A program made the position numbers and the translations under genes. Below the pieces are notes generated by a model. The model saw only the letters and a program-made list of their open reading frames with translations. It made no database searches and had not been told where the DNA came from. A DNA stretch of 64,000 bases from Alloiococcus otitis ATCC 51267 (GTDB lineage Bacteria > Bacillota > Bacilli > Lactobacillales > Carnobacteriaceae_A), in NCBI RefSeq assembly GCF_000315445.1, contig NZ_JH992958.1:120611-184610 (forward strand), in the 5' to 3' direction. This document shows positions 56,665 through 64,000 of this stretch, in pieces (the first letter of the stretch is position 1; each line of letters starts with the position of its first letter).

Positions 56665-57786
56665 TTAAGCTCTTTTTAGCTTGTACATCTTGAGGTTTTC
56701 ATAACCCACCACAACTTTATAGTAGCCGGACAAGCGTTCATCCAAGTCAGCATCCCCGGTGTAAATCAAGAAAGGCCGGTTATTTAAGGTTCGGATTTTG
56801 CCGGGAGTGGAAACAATTGTAATATCGTCTTTATCCAGCTGGCTGAGAACTTTTGAAGAAATTTGTGGGTTGCCGCGACCAAAGAGGTAGCCTTGACCAC
56901 CCATTGGGGTCACGATCAATTTAGCCGGCTTGTCTTTGATGATTTCTAGGATGTCAGACTCTGAAGCATCTTTTTTCACCATTTTTTTGTTTTTAATAAT
57001 GTCGACTCCAAGCTTGGTAACTTCCAGGTCCAACTCTTCCATGATTGGAACAAGGGTTGTCCCTGACCCAATAATATAGTAGACATCCTCTTCCATCCGG
57101 TCGATCACGTCCAAGCAAGCCGAAACTTTAGCTTCATGGTCACTTTGAGGCGAAGGTGACTTCAAGTTCTGCATGTGGCTTTCATCGTGGGGAACATTGA
57201 GGTAACCATAAACTTCGGTCACCACTTCATCCTGTCTGAAAGCTTCTTCTTCAATATCAATAACTTCTTTTTCGTTAACCGACTGGATTTCATCATTGAG
57301 GTAGCCGGCAAGAAGTTCTCCCGCATTTTCTGGTGAAGTAGCAAAGACTGGGGAGTGGATTTTAACTCCAGCTGGAATCCCTAATGCTGGAATTTCCAAT
57401 TGAATAGTTTTGGCCACATCACGGGCAGTCCCGTCCCCACCGACAAACAAGAGAATATCGATGTCGTCCTGGTTCAAAACTTCTTTAAGGAAACTTTCTG
57501 TATCATCAGGCCCTGTTTCTTCCTTACCAGAGTATAGGACATCGGGGTTTTGGTCATATTTGTTGAGGAGGTCTTCCCCCATCTGACCACCGGCTGTAAA
57601 CCATTCAACCTGGTCGACCTTGTCCAAGGTGATCTTGAGTGCTTTCTCAGCCTTTTGGTTAGCTTCTGGTTCAGCACCCCGGCGCCGAGCTTCTTCTAAA
57701 ACATCTTTGCCGTCAGTACCTTTCAAACCAACCCGGCCGCCCATACCGGCAATCGGGTTAATCAGTAGCGCAACTTTTTTTACCAT
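56665..57786 (-). CDS. ATP-NAD kinase-family protein (AcoX-like)
   Basis: 373 residues with the diacylglycerol/NAD kinase fold: VALLINPIAGMGGRVGLKGTDG at the start and the nucleotide motif LLFVGGDGTARDV near residue 110. It is longer than housekeeping NAD kinase and resembles the AcoX-type ATP-NAD kinase-like group, whose substrate is not established. I chose the ATG at 57786 with AAGGTG upstream. It has no functional neighbours. Confidence 0.8.
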   Translation of the reverse strand: MVKKVALLINPIAGMGGRVGLKGTDGKDVLEEARRRGAEPEANQKAEKALKITLDKVDQVEWFTAGGQMGEDLLNKYDQNPDVLYSGKEETGPDDTESFLKEVLNQDDIDILLFVGGDGTARDVAKTIQLEIPALGIPAGVKIHSPVFATSPENAGELLAGYLNDEIQSVNEKEVIDIEEEAFRQDEVVTEVYGYLNVPHDESHMQNLKSPSPQSDHEAKVSACLDVIDRMEEDVYYIIGSGTTLVPIMEELDLEVTKLGVDIIKNKKMVKKDASESDILEIIKDKPAKLIVTPMGGQGYLFGRGNPQISSKVLSQLDKDDITIVSTPGKIRTLNNRPFLIYTGDADLDERLSGYYKVVVGYENLKMYKLKRA

Positions 57787-58031
57787 TTTATTCACCTTCC
57801 TATACATTCTTCGACACCTACAACCTACCACACTTGCTAAGATTTCACTAGCGAAAACGTTTTAAAGATGAAATTTAAGGGCAGGTTGGGCCCTCTTTAA
57901 AAATGGCTAGCGGTTGCTGGTTTTACTTCAAAGCCTTCAAACCGGTCCAAGTCGACTTTGGTATGCTGAATCTAGTCTATTGAGTGCAATGATGGCTTTT
58001 GGGACTTAACTTGACTAGGCAAACGTCAAAA

Positions 58032-58182
58032 TTCTCGTATAACAATTGTTGTTTGAGAAAAATAGTGGGGGATTCTCAAATAACAATCGTTGTTTGAGAA
58101 AAACTGTCCAGAATTCTCGAATAACTAGCCTTGTTTGAGAAAAGGCCGGTAAAATTCTCATATAACATTTGTTGTTCGAGAA
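58032..58182 (-). repeat. 41-bp-period palindrome array, family B (locus B6)
   Basis: Units at 58032, 58073, 58114 and 58155, all 41 bp apart, in the reverse orientation (TTCTCGTATAAC facing GTTGTTTGAGAA). A more decayed trace continues to about 58240. It lies beyond the terminator of the 5'-nucleotidase gene. Confidence 0.92.
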
Positions 58183-58269
58183 AAACAGCTGATAACTTTC
58201 GGGCTAGCTTTGGGTTGCAAATAACAACTGTTTTACACAAAAACGCTGCTGACCTATACAGGCAAACAC

Positions 58270-58302
58270 AAAAAGCACCGGTTGGCAATCAACCGGTGCT
58301 TT
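58270..58302 (-). terminator. Terminator after the 5'-nucleotidase gene
   Basis: AAAGCACCGGTTG ... CAACCGGTGCTTTTT on the minus strand, 20 bp after the stop. Confidence 0.88.
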
Positions 58303-58321
58303 GCTTAAAGCGAATGCTTAA

Positions 58322-61045
58322 TTAGTCTTTTTTAGTGAGAACAAGGCCACCTGATAGGGAAAGCAGTCCGAGTGCCCCCAGTAACCAGCCAGCTGTGGCA
58401 GTGTCTGGTAGGGTTTGGCCAGCTTTTTGACTCGTTTCGGCTACTTGACTCAAGTCTTCTGCAGTCACTTGACCTGCTTGGTAGCGGTCAGCAAGTTCTG
58501 CTAATTCTTCTAGGCTAGCGTTTGCGAGTAGGCTAGCAACAAAGTCAGGGCCAAAAGCTTTTTCAATTTCAGCTAGGACTTGGTCAAGTGCTTTAGCAGC
58601 TCTTTCGTAGTCAGCTGGAACAACCACTTGGTCATCTTCTTGAGGGTCAGCTGGAACTGGAGTCAAGTCATCATCTGAAGTTTGGCTGTCATCACCTGGT
58701 TTTTGACCATCTTCTTCAGGATCCTCAACTTCTTGGTCATCACCTGGTGTTTGACCGTCTTCATCTGGACTTTCAACTTCACCATCTGGGTCAGTTTCTG
58801 ACTCATCTGGAATCTGGCCTTCCAAGTCATCTCTGTCAGTGATTTCAGCCACAAGTCTAGCGAGGCTATCAGCATCCAAGGCTTCGTCGCTAACAGTAAT
58901 TCGGCCTTCTGTTTCAGGTGCAATCGGGCCGTCTTGTTGGCGGATGTAGTTGATGAGGACATCAGAGAACAATTCCCCAGTGACCAATTCAACGTCATAG
59001 TCAGCAAACATGGTGTAGCCGTCCCCACCTGCTAGGAGGAAGTCGTTGGTTGCCAAATTGTAGGTCCGGTCTGGGTCTAGCACTTCACCGTTGACTTCAA
59101 CGTAAACAACACGTTGGCCTGGCTCACGAGTAGCATCCACAATGTACTTCAAGCCAGATGCATGCAAGAAGCCACCGTTTTGTTCAGGGTATTGGCGGCT
59201 ACCGTGCTCCAAGGCTTCAAGAATGACAGAACCTGGAACGTTGACTGTTTCCACTAGGTTGATAAATGGTAAGACAGAAACAACATCGCCTAAGGTAATC
59301 TCGCCGGCATCAATGCTGGCCCGGATTCCCCCACCGTTGATGAAGGCAATTTCGGCACCAGTGAATTCTCGAACAGCATCGGTGATCAAGTTACCCAGGT
59401 TGGTTTCCCCTCGTCGGACAAAGTCACGTTCCCCGTTAAGGACCACACTAGTCGATCCGATAACTTCGCCCAGTTCTCTTTCCACTTCAGCTTGGATTTC
59501 CTCAAGCATTTCCTTGATAACTGGGTCTTCTTCACTGCCTTCAACAGCTAGGATATCTTCTGGGTTCCCTACCGTACTGGATGGTAGGTCTTCTAAGATT
59601 TGGTCTAAGTTCTCAGCTAGGGTAAGGTGTTGGGCTGTTTTTTGAACAATATTTCCATTTTCGTCAAAGTCAAGGTGGACTAGACCGATCAATTTACCGT
59701 GTTCCCAAGCTTGGGTGATCAAGGTCTTGTCATTACCGTCCACGTAAGCTCCACCAATTACTGGTGTGTGGGAGTGACCCCCGATAATCAGTTCTACTTC
59801 AGGGTTTTGTCGGGCGATTTCTTGGTCAACCCCGTAACCCACGTGGGAAAGGACGATAAACTTGCTGAATTCTTCAGACAAGGCTTCAATTTGGTCGGAA
59901 ATAGCTTGGACTTCATCGGTAAAGACAATGCCTTCTACATTATTCGGGTGGGTAGAAGTATAGGTTCCTTGGGTAGCTAGGCCGATAATACCGATTTTTT
60001 CACCGAAAACTTCCCATTCGGTAAAGGACTTGAAGAGGTCATTGCCCTCAGTGTCTTTAACATTGGAAGCCACAAATTCAAAGTCAGCCTCTTCTTCCAA
60101 CTCTTTCAAGCGGTCAAAACCGTAGTTGTATTCGTGGTTCCCGGTTGTCATGGCGTGGTAACCCATTTCGTTCATCAGACGGATAATGTTTTCGCCTTCA
60201 GTCAGGTTGACCAAGGTAGTTCCGTGAACGGTGTCACCCGCATCCAACAAAAGAAATTCGTCAGCTAGTTGACGGTAAGCATCAAAAATAGTCTTGATGT
60301 GACCCAAGCCCATGTCGTAGTCAGACTCCCCTTGACGGGTGATCCGGCCGTGAAGGTCGTTGGTAAAGCCAATGGTTGCACGACGGGTGCCGGCTGGTCG
60401 CTCAGGAACAGGCGGTAATTTCAAGTTTGGCGCATGGTCCAAGGAAACTTCAGGGCTGGCTTCTGCTTGAACAGGGCTTTCTTGGTCTTGACCTTGGTCG
60501 GCATCTGAGTCTGCAGTTTGGTCTTGGCTAGGAGTTTCTTCTGTCTCTCCTTCAGAGCTTTCGCCTTCAGCAACTGGATTACTTGCAGCTTCTTGGCCTT
60601 GATCATCCGCTTGACCCTGGCTAGCTTGGTCTTGGTCTGAAACTTCTTGACCTCGGTCGGCAGCTTGGCCTGGCTCTTGGTCCGAAACTCCTTGGTCTGG
60701 TTCAGGATTGGCAAGGGCTTGACCTGATTCAGCTGGACTAGCAGTAACTTGGTCGTCTGTGACTTCTCCTTCATCACTTGCTGGGGCATTTAACACACCT
60801 TGTGCCTGGTCATCCGCTTGAGCTTGACTTAAATTCGCTAGAACTTCATCGTCTGAACCTTCAGGAGTTTGGTCTGAGGCTAAGCCTTGACCCAAATTGC
60901 TTCCGTCACTTGCTTGACCTTCTTGGGCTTGAACATCTTGGGCTGAAATACCAGCTAGGACAAGTCCAGATAAGGTAACAGCTACAAAGTGTTTCTTGAC
61001 TTTTCTCAAAACTTTACGGTGGACACCTTCATTTTGTTGTTTCAC
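58322..61045 (-). CDS. Cell-wall-anchored 5'-nucleotidase / metallophosphatase
   Basis: About 907 residues. A basic start and hydrophobic helix (HFVAVTLSGLVLAGISAQ) form a signal peptide. A Gln/Asp-rich linker of about 170 residues follows. The metallophosphatase domain has NDLHGRI, LLDAGDTVHG, GNHEYNYG and GGHSHTP. The nucleotidase C-terminal domain has INGGGIRAS and LLAGGDGYTMF. An acidic linker leads to LPDTA, a membrane helix and KKD. Surface enzymes of this type release adenosine from nucleotides and can dampen host immunity. I chose the GTG at 61045 (AGGGTG upstream); other starts are possible. Confidence 0.9.
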   Translation of the reverse strand: MKQQNEGVHRKVLRKVKKHFVAVTLSGLVLAGISAQDVQAQEGQASDGSNLGQGLASDQTPEGSDDEVLANLSQAQADDQAQGVLNAPASDEGEVTDDQVTASPAESGQALANPEPDQGVSDQEPGQAADRGQEVSDQDQASQGQADDQGQEAASNPVAEGESSEGETEETPSQDQTADSDADQGQDQESPVQAEASPEVSLDHAPNLKLPPVPERPAGTRRATIGFTNDLHGRITRQGESDYDMGLGHIKTIFDAYRQLADEFLLLDAGDTVHGTTLVNLTEGENIIRLMNEMGYHAMTTGNHEYNYGFDRLKELEEEADFEFVASNVKDTEGNDLFKSFTEWEVFGEKIGIIGLATQGTYTSTHPNNVEGIVFTDEVQAISDQIEALSEEFSKFIVLSHVGYGVDQEIARQNPEVELIIGGHSHTPVIGGAYVDGNDKTLITQAWEHGKLIGLVHLDFDENGNIVQKTAQHLTLAENLDQILEDLPSSTVGNPEDILAVEGSEEDPVIKEMLEEIQAEVERELGEVIGSTSVVLNGERDFVRRGETNLGNLITDAVREFTGAEIAFINGGGIRASIDAGEITLGDVVSVLPFINLVETVNVPGSVILEALEHGSRQYPEQNGGFLHASGLKYIVDATREPGQRVVYVEVNGEVLDPDRTYNLATNDFLLAGGDGYTMFADYDVELVTGELFSDVLINYIRQQDGPIAPETEGRITVSDEALDADSLARLVAEITDRDDLEGQIPDESETDPDGEVESPDEDGQTPGDDQEVEDPEEDGQKPGDDSQTSDDDLTPVPADPQEDDQVVVPADYERAAKALDQVLAEIEKAFGPDFVASLLANASLEELAELADRYQAGQVTAEDLSQVAETSQKAGQTLPDTATAGWLLGALGLLSLSGGLVLTKKD

Positions 61046-61199
61046 GATGTGGAGCACCCTGCTTTCTTTTTTCGTATGTAATAGTCTACATATCAAATAT
61101 ACCATTTTTTCCCAGCCTGGTCTGATAAGAATGTGTATGGTTTAGGCTAATTTTGTGTAAAGGAAAAAAGTCTTTGTAAAGGGGCCACACAAAAGAGTC

Positions 61200-61982
61200 T
61201 TAAGCAAGAGAAGCCAAGGCTTGGTTGAGCTTGTCCCGGATTTGCTTCAGTCCTTTTAGCATCTGGTTTTGCTTAGCCTTTAAGATTTCGTCCGTTGTGG
61301 TCAAAGACAAGGAGTAAACTAAAGCCCCCTCTTGGAAGACGGGGACAGCCAAGGAGGAAAACCCAAGACCCAGTTCCTGATTTTCAATCGAGATTCCTTG
61401 GTCTTTGATCTGGGCCAAGTCTTTCAGCAGGCTTTCCTTGTCAGTGTGGTTGTTGGGGCCAAACTCCTTCCATTCAAATTGGTCAATCACCTGGTCCCGG
61501 TAGTCCGGGTCCAAGTTAGCTAAAATCAGTTTACCAGTCGCTGTGGCATAGAGGGGGAACTCAGTTGACTCATGGACGACCAGGGAATACCTTGCCTGGG
61601 AGGGTTTGGCTTCCATGACAATAGGCGCCTGGGTTCCTTCGATGGACATCATCCGGGTGGAAACGGCAAAGACATCCGCTAGTTGCTGGAGGTCGCTGCG
61701 AACCAGGTTAATCAGCCGGTTGTTAAATTCAAACTGGGCAATCCGAGCTTTTTCCATAAAAACCAAACCTAGCCGGTAAGTGTTGGCCGCCTCATCGTAA
61801 GCCAGGTAATGGTAGTGGAGGAGGGTTTGGACCAAGCCCCGGGTGGTATTAATATTGAGGCCAGTTTTTTGGCTGATCTCATTCAAAGTCAGCTGGCTCT
61901 CATCCTTGCTAAAGCAATTAATAATGGTAAAGGCCCGGGCTAGAGACTGGATAATCTTGTAATTCTTTTTATTGGTAGTCAT
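61200..61982 (-). CDS. IclR-family transcriptional regulator
   Basis: 260 residues. The N-terminal winged helix has LTLNEISQKTGLNINTTRGLVQ, and the C-terminal effector domain ends with GFSSLAVPVFQ and a dimer helix. The ATG at 61982 follows GGGGTG; a GTG four codons upstream is possible. Its target is unclear, since it lies between the nucleotidase gene and a divergent YtxH gene. Confidence 0.87.
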   Translation of the reverse strand: MTTNKKNYKIIQSLARAFTIINCFSKDESQLTLNEISQKTGLNINTTRGLVQTLLHYHYLAYDEAANTYRLGLVFMEKARIAQFEFNNRLINLVRSDLQQLADVFAVSTRMMSIEGTQAPIVMEAKPSQARYSLVVHESTEFPLYATATGKLILANLDPDYRDQVIDQFEWKEFGPNNHTDKESLLKDLAQIKDQGISIENQELGLGFSSLAVPVFQEGALVYSLSLTTTDEILKAKQNQMLKGLKQIRDKLNQALASLA

Positions 61983-62301
61983 AAGAGGATTCACCCCATT
62001 TTTTATGGTATAATGAATATTAATATATTCTAATAAGAAAGTCTTTGACCAAGGGCATTTTTATAATATCGTCTCATTAACGGTAATATCATTATCTTAT
62101 TCTGGCCCACCTTTGTCAATCTTTTCAGCCATTTCCTTACTTTAATTTCTTTGACATAGGACGAGCTTGCCTGCTTCAATTGAAAATTTGGTGCTATTTT
62201 AATTTATTTGTAATGGTATTTCAGAATAATGAGTTAAAGCTATTTCATAGGAAGATTTTTTAGGTTATAATAGGTTTACTACTACACTAGGAGGTATAAT
62301 T
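61983..62301. other. Divergent promoter region, iclR-like and ytxH-like genes
   Basis: 319 bp, AT-rich. On the plus strand TATAAT near 62265 lies about 35 bp before the YtxH gene, with a weak TTTCAT 17 bp upstream. No repeat array is present. Confidence 0.5.
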
Positions 62302-62739
62302 ATGTCATTTTCATCTTTTGTTAAAGGTGCCCTCTTTGGCGCTGGGGTTGCTTTACTTTTTGCACCTAAGAGTGGTGAAGAAACCCGTAAAGATATCCGC
62401 AAAAAATTTGAAGAATCGAAAGATGCAGCCAATGAATATGCTGAGCTTGCTAAAGAAAAAGGCCAAGAATTAGGCGAAGTTGCTGGGGAAGCAGGCGAAA
62501 ACATCCGCATCACCCTAACCAACTCAGCTAAAGACTTGCAAGACTCTCTAGACAAAACTTCCAAAGAGCTTCAAAGTGAAGCGGAAGACTTGAAAGACGA
62601 CATTTCTGAATCTGCTTCAAAAGCAGCTAGCGAAGTCAAAGACACTGCTGAAGACGTTAAGGAAGAAGCAGACGATGCAACCGAAGACGTCATTCAAGAA
62701 GCGAAAGACGCGAAAGAAGAAGCTGAAGACGCAAAATAA
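62302..62739 (+). CDS. YtxH-domain stress protein
   Basis: 145 residues. The N-terminus is a glycine-zipper membrane helix (VKGALFGAGVALLFAPKSGEETRK). The rest is a long charged amphipathic helix rich in Lys, Asp, Glu and Ala, with recurring AEDxKEEA-type heptads, likely a coiled coil. Related proteins are general-stress proteins of unknown mechanism. AGGAGGT precedes the ATG. Confidence 0.85.
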   Translation: MSFSSFVKGALFGAGVALLFAPKSGEETRKDIRKKFEESKDAANEYAELAKEKGQELGEVAGEAGENIRITLTNSAKDLQDSLDKTSKELQSEAEDLKDDISESASKAASEVKDTAEDVKEEADDATEDVIQEAKDAKEEAEDAK

Positions 62740-62747
62740 GTTTCATG

Positions 62748-62778
62748 GAGCTAAAGCCCAGGCTTTGGCTCTTTTTTA
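62748..62778 (+). terminator. Terminator after the YtxH gene
   Basis: GAGCTAAAGCC ... GGCTTTGGCTCTTTTTT hairpin, 8 bp after the stop. The rest of the gap up to 63048 shows no gene. Confidence 0.85.
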
Positions 62779-63048
62779 TGGGTCGAAAATGGTCTATTTA
62801 TATAGAAGAGATTGTTTTTGGAAAAAACAGGGGCCTAATTTTAGGGAGAGATCAGAACTTGAGAAAAATTTAGCTAGAGGCTGGGTTGGGCTAAGGCTAA
62901 AAGCAATTTTCTTCAAGTCGAATTGGGTCAAAAGAGGCCTGGTTAGGACAGGATATTTCCCATGGGCTGGACCTGGCTTGCATAATCCTGACAGTCATTA
63001 TATGCTAACGGGGAGAGATACATAAAAACCATGTGAGGAGCAAGCCAT

Positions 63049-63651
63049 ATGACCAAGCGCAACTTTTATTTTGTCAGACATGGGGAAACCCTTTTTAACC
63101 TACAAGGACGGATTCAAGGCTCGTCCGACTCCCCCTTAACCAAGCGTGGGATTGAACAAGGCAAGATCGCTGGCCAGTACTTCAAGGACCAAGGCATTCG
63201 CTTTGATTCTGCCTATTCTTCAACCCAAGAGCGGGCCAGTGACACCCTAGAATTGATCACCGACTTGGATTACACCAGGGTCAAAGGCTTGAAAGAGTGG
63301 GACTTTGGCACTTACGAAGCTTATCCGTCCTACCTGGTTCCAAGAGACCAATTTTTTACCTACTTCCCCCAATTTGGAGGCGAAAACTTGGATGATGTGA
63401 TCAAACGGGTCAACCAAAGCGTCCAGGATATTGTGACAAAGGATAACGGCCAGTCCATCCTAGTGGTCACCCACAGCATCACCCTCAAGGTCTTTTATGA
63501 AATTTGGAAGGACTACAACCAAATTGAGGAATACCAAGGCGACTTTCCCAATTGTGTCGTCCTCAACTATGAATACGAAGATGGCAAGTTTTCTCTTGTT
63601 GATGTCACTAGCCACGACTTCTCCCAGCTCCAAGACATGCCAAACTTTTAA
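63049..63651 (+). CDS. Histidine phosphatase (phosphoglycerate-mutase superfamily)
   Basis: 200 residues. The catalytic motif FVRHGETLFNLQGRIQG is at residues 8-24, with the second His in VVTHSITLKVF near residue 145. It is too short and divergent for housekeeping Gpm, so a broad-specificity phosphatase is likely. GAGGAG precedes the ATG. Single-gene unit. Confidence 0.88.
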   Translation: MTKRNFYFVRHGETLFNLQGRIQGSSDSPLTKRGIEQGKIAGQYFKDQGIRFDSAYSSTQERASDTLELITDLDYTRVKGLKEWDFGTYEAYPSYLVPRDQFFTYFPQFGGENLDDVIKRVNQSVQDIVTKDNGQSILVVTHSITLKVFYEIWKDYNQIEEYQGDFPNCVVLNYEYEDGKFSLVDVTSHDFSQLQDMPNF

Positions 63652-63656
63652 GAAAA

Positions 63657-63686
63657 AACCGAACAGCCAGAAAGCTGTTCGGTTTT
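63657..63686 (+). terminator. Terminator after the histidine phosphatase gene
   Basis: AACCGAACAGC ... GCTGTTCGGTTTT hairpin, 6 bp after the stop. Confidence 0.9.
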
Positions 63687-63780
63687 CCTTCGTTAGGGCT
63701 ATGGTTAGCGAGGGGGTACGAGAAACTGGTTTTATTTATAACGTAGGTTTTTAATAGGCCGTTGGAGAATGCGGGTGGCA

Positions 63781-63971
63781 TTCTCAAATGACACAAGTTG
63801 TTTGAGAAAAATACTGGGAGATTCTCGAATAACACATGTTGTTTAAAAAACGTGAAGGGGAAGTCTCGTATAACTAGTGTTGTTTGAGAAAACCTGCTAA
63901 AATTCTCGAATAACATGCATTTTTTGAGAAAAAGCCGAGACATTCTCCATTCTAATCCCAAGTTTAAGAAT
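63781..63971 (-). repeat. 41-bp-period palindrome array, family B (locus B7)
   Basis: Units at 63781, 63822, 63863, 63903 and 63943 (steps 41, 41, 40, 40), in the reverse orientation. The last is a decayed start cap (CCCAAGTTTAAGAA). It lies beyond the terminator at 63657. Confidence 0.88.
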
Positions 63972-64000
63972 ACCAATTGTTTCCAATAAAGTGACAGCTT

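Overview
The window reads as a chromosomal, origin-proximal segment of a low-to-moderate-GC Gram-positive bacterium of the order Lactobacillales, most like Aerococcaceae. This is an inference from gene content: tagatose-6-phosphate lac genes, mannose- and galactitol-type PTS systems, a streptococcal-type bgaC/PTS/agaS cluster, H2O2-forming GlpO, a T-box before methionine genes, YSIRK-like and sortase-type surface proteins, and the rsmG-parA-parB-DUF951-ychF order typical of the region near oriC. No rRNA or tRNA gene was seen.

Layout. 1-490: 41-bp-period repeats and a terminator. 511-6243 (minus): bgaC, PTS IIB-IIC-IID-IIA and agaS, for uptake and cleavage of beta-galactosides and amino sugars. 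6514-12908: a divergent tagatose pathway, gatC-gatB-gatA-lacD on minus and lacR-lacA-lacB-lacC on plus. 13433-16014 (minus): metA-metY under a Met T-box. 16395-21949: nagB, glycerophosphodiesterase, deoxynucleoside kinase, ogt, a NERD protein and a DUF1129 membrane protein. 22007-26347 (minus): ychF, DUF951, parB, parA, rsmG. 26662-28780: an amidase, a small unknown gene and a Zur-box-controlled cysteine-less ribosomal protein L32. 29407-30912: an ISL3-family element with a broken transposase. 31029-36017: a giant surface adhesin. 36054-37484: a gene-free stretch with a candidate small RNA, a strong terminator and a two-repeat type I-E CRISPR relic. 37485-41793 (minus): glycerol operon (two-part putative transporter, glpK, glpO) with a perfect cre in its promoter. 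42147-45542: fsa, pgeF, a membrane protein and a nitroreductase. 45860-47364: a decayed IS256-family element. 47635-55750 (minus): fhs-folD-fchA-gcvT-gcvH-gcvPA-gcvPB, a complete glycine/one-carbon module. 56665-63651: a NAD-kinase-like protein, a cell-wall 5'-nucleotidase, an IclR regulator, a YtxH protein and a phosphoglycerate-mutase-family phosphatase.

How the genes work together. BgaC and its PTS deliver galactose-containing sugars and amino sugars; galactose 6-phosphate goes through LacAB, LacC and LacD to triose phosphates, and AgaS/NagB handle amino-sugar phosphates. The glycerol operon also feeds triose phosphate and would make H2O2. The gcv/folate operon joins glycine, CO2, formate and one-carbon units. 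Its FolD has lost the cyclohydrolase lysine, so FchA probably supplies that step.

The most unusual structure is non-coding. Eleven intergenic loci carry arrays of inverted repeats with a period of 41 bp, in three sequence families (A: 10-9-10 plus 12 bp; B: 12-4-12 plus 13 bp; C: ATTGTCGCC type). They lie outside genes and mostly beyond the terminators. One family A array is split by the IS256-family element with a 9-bp target duplication, and removing the element restores exact 41-bp phase.
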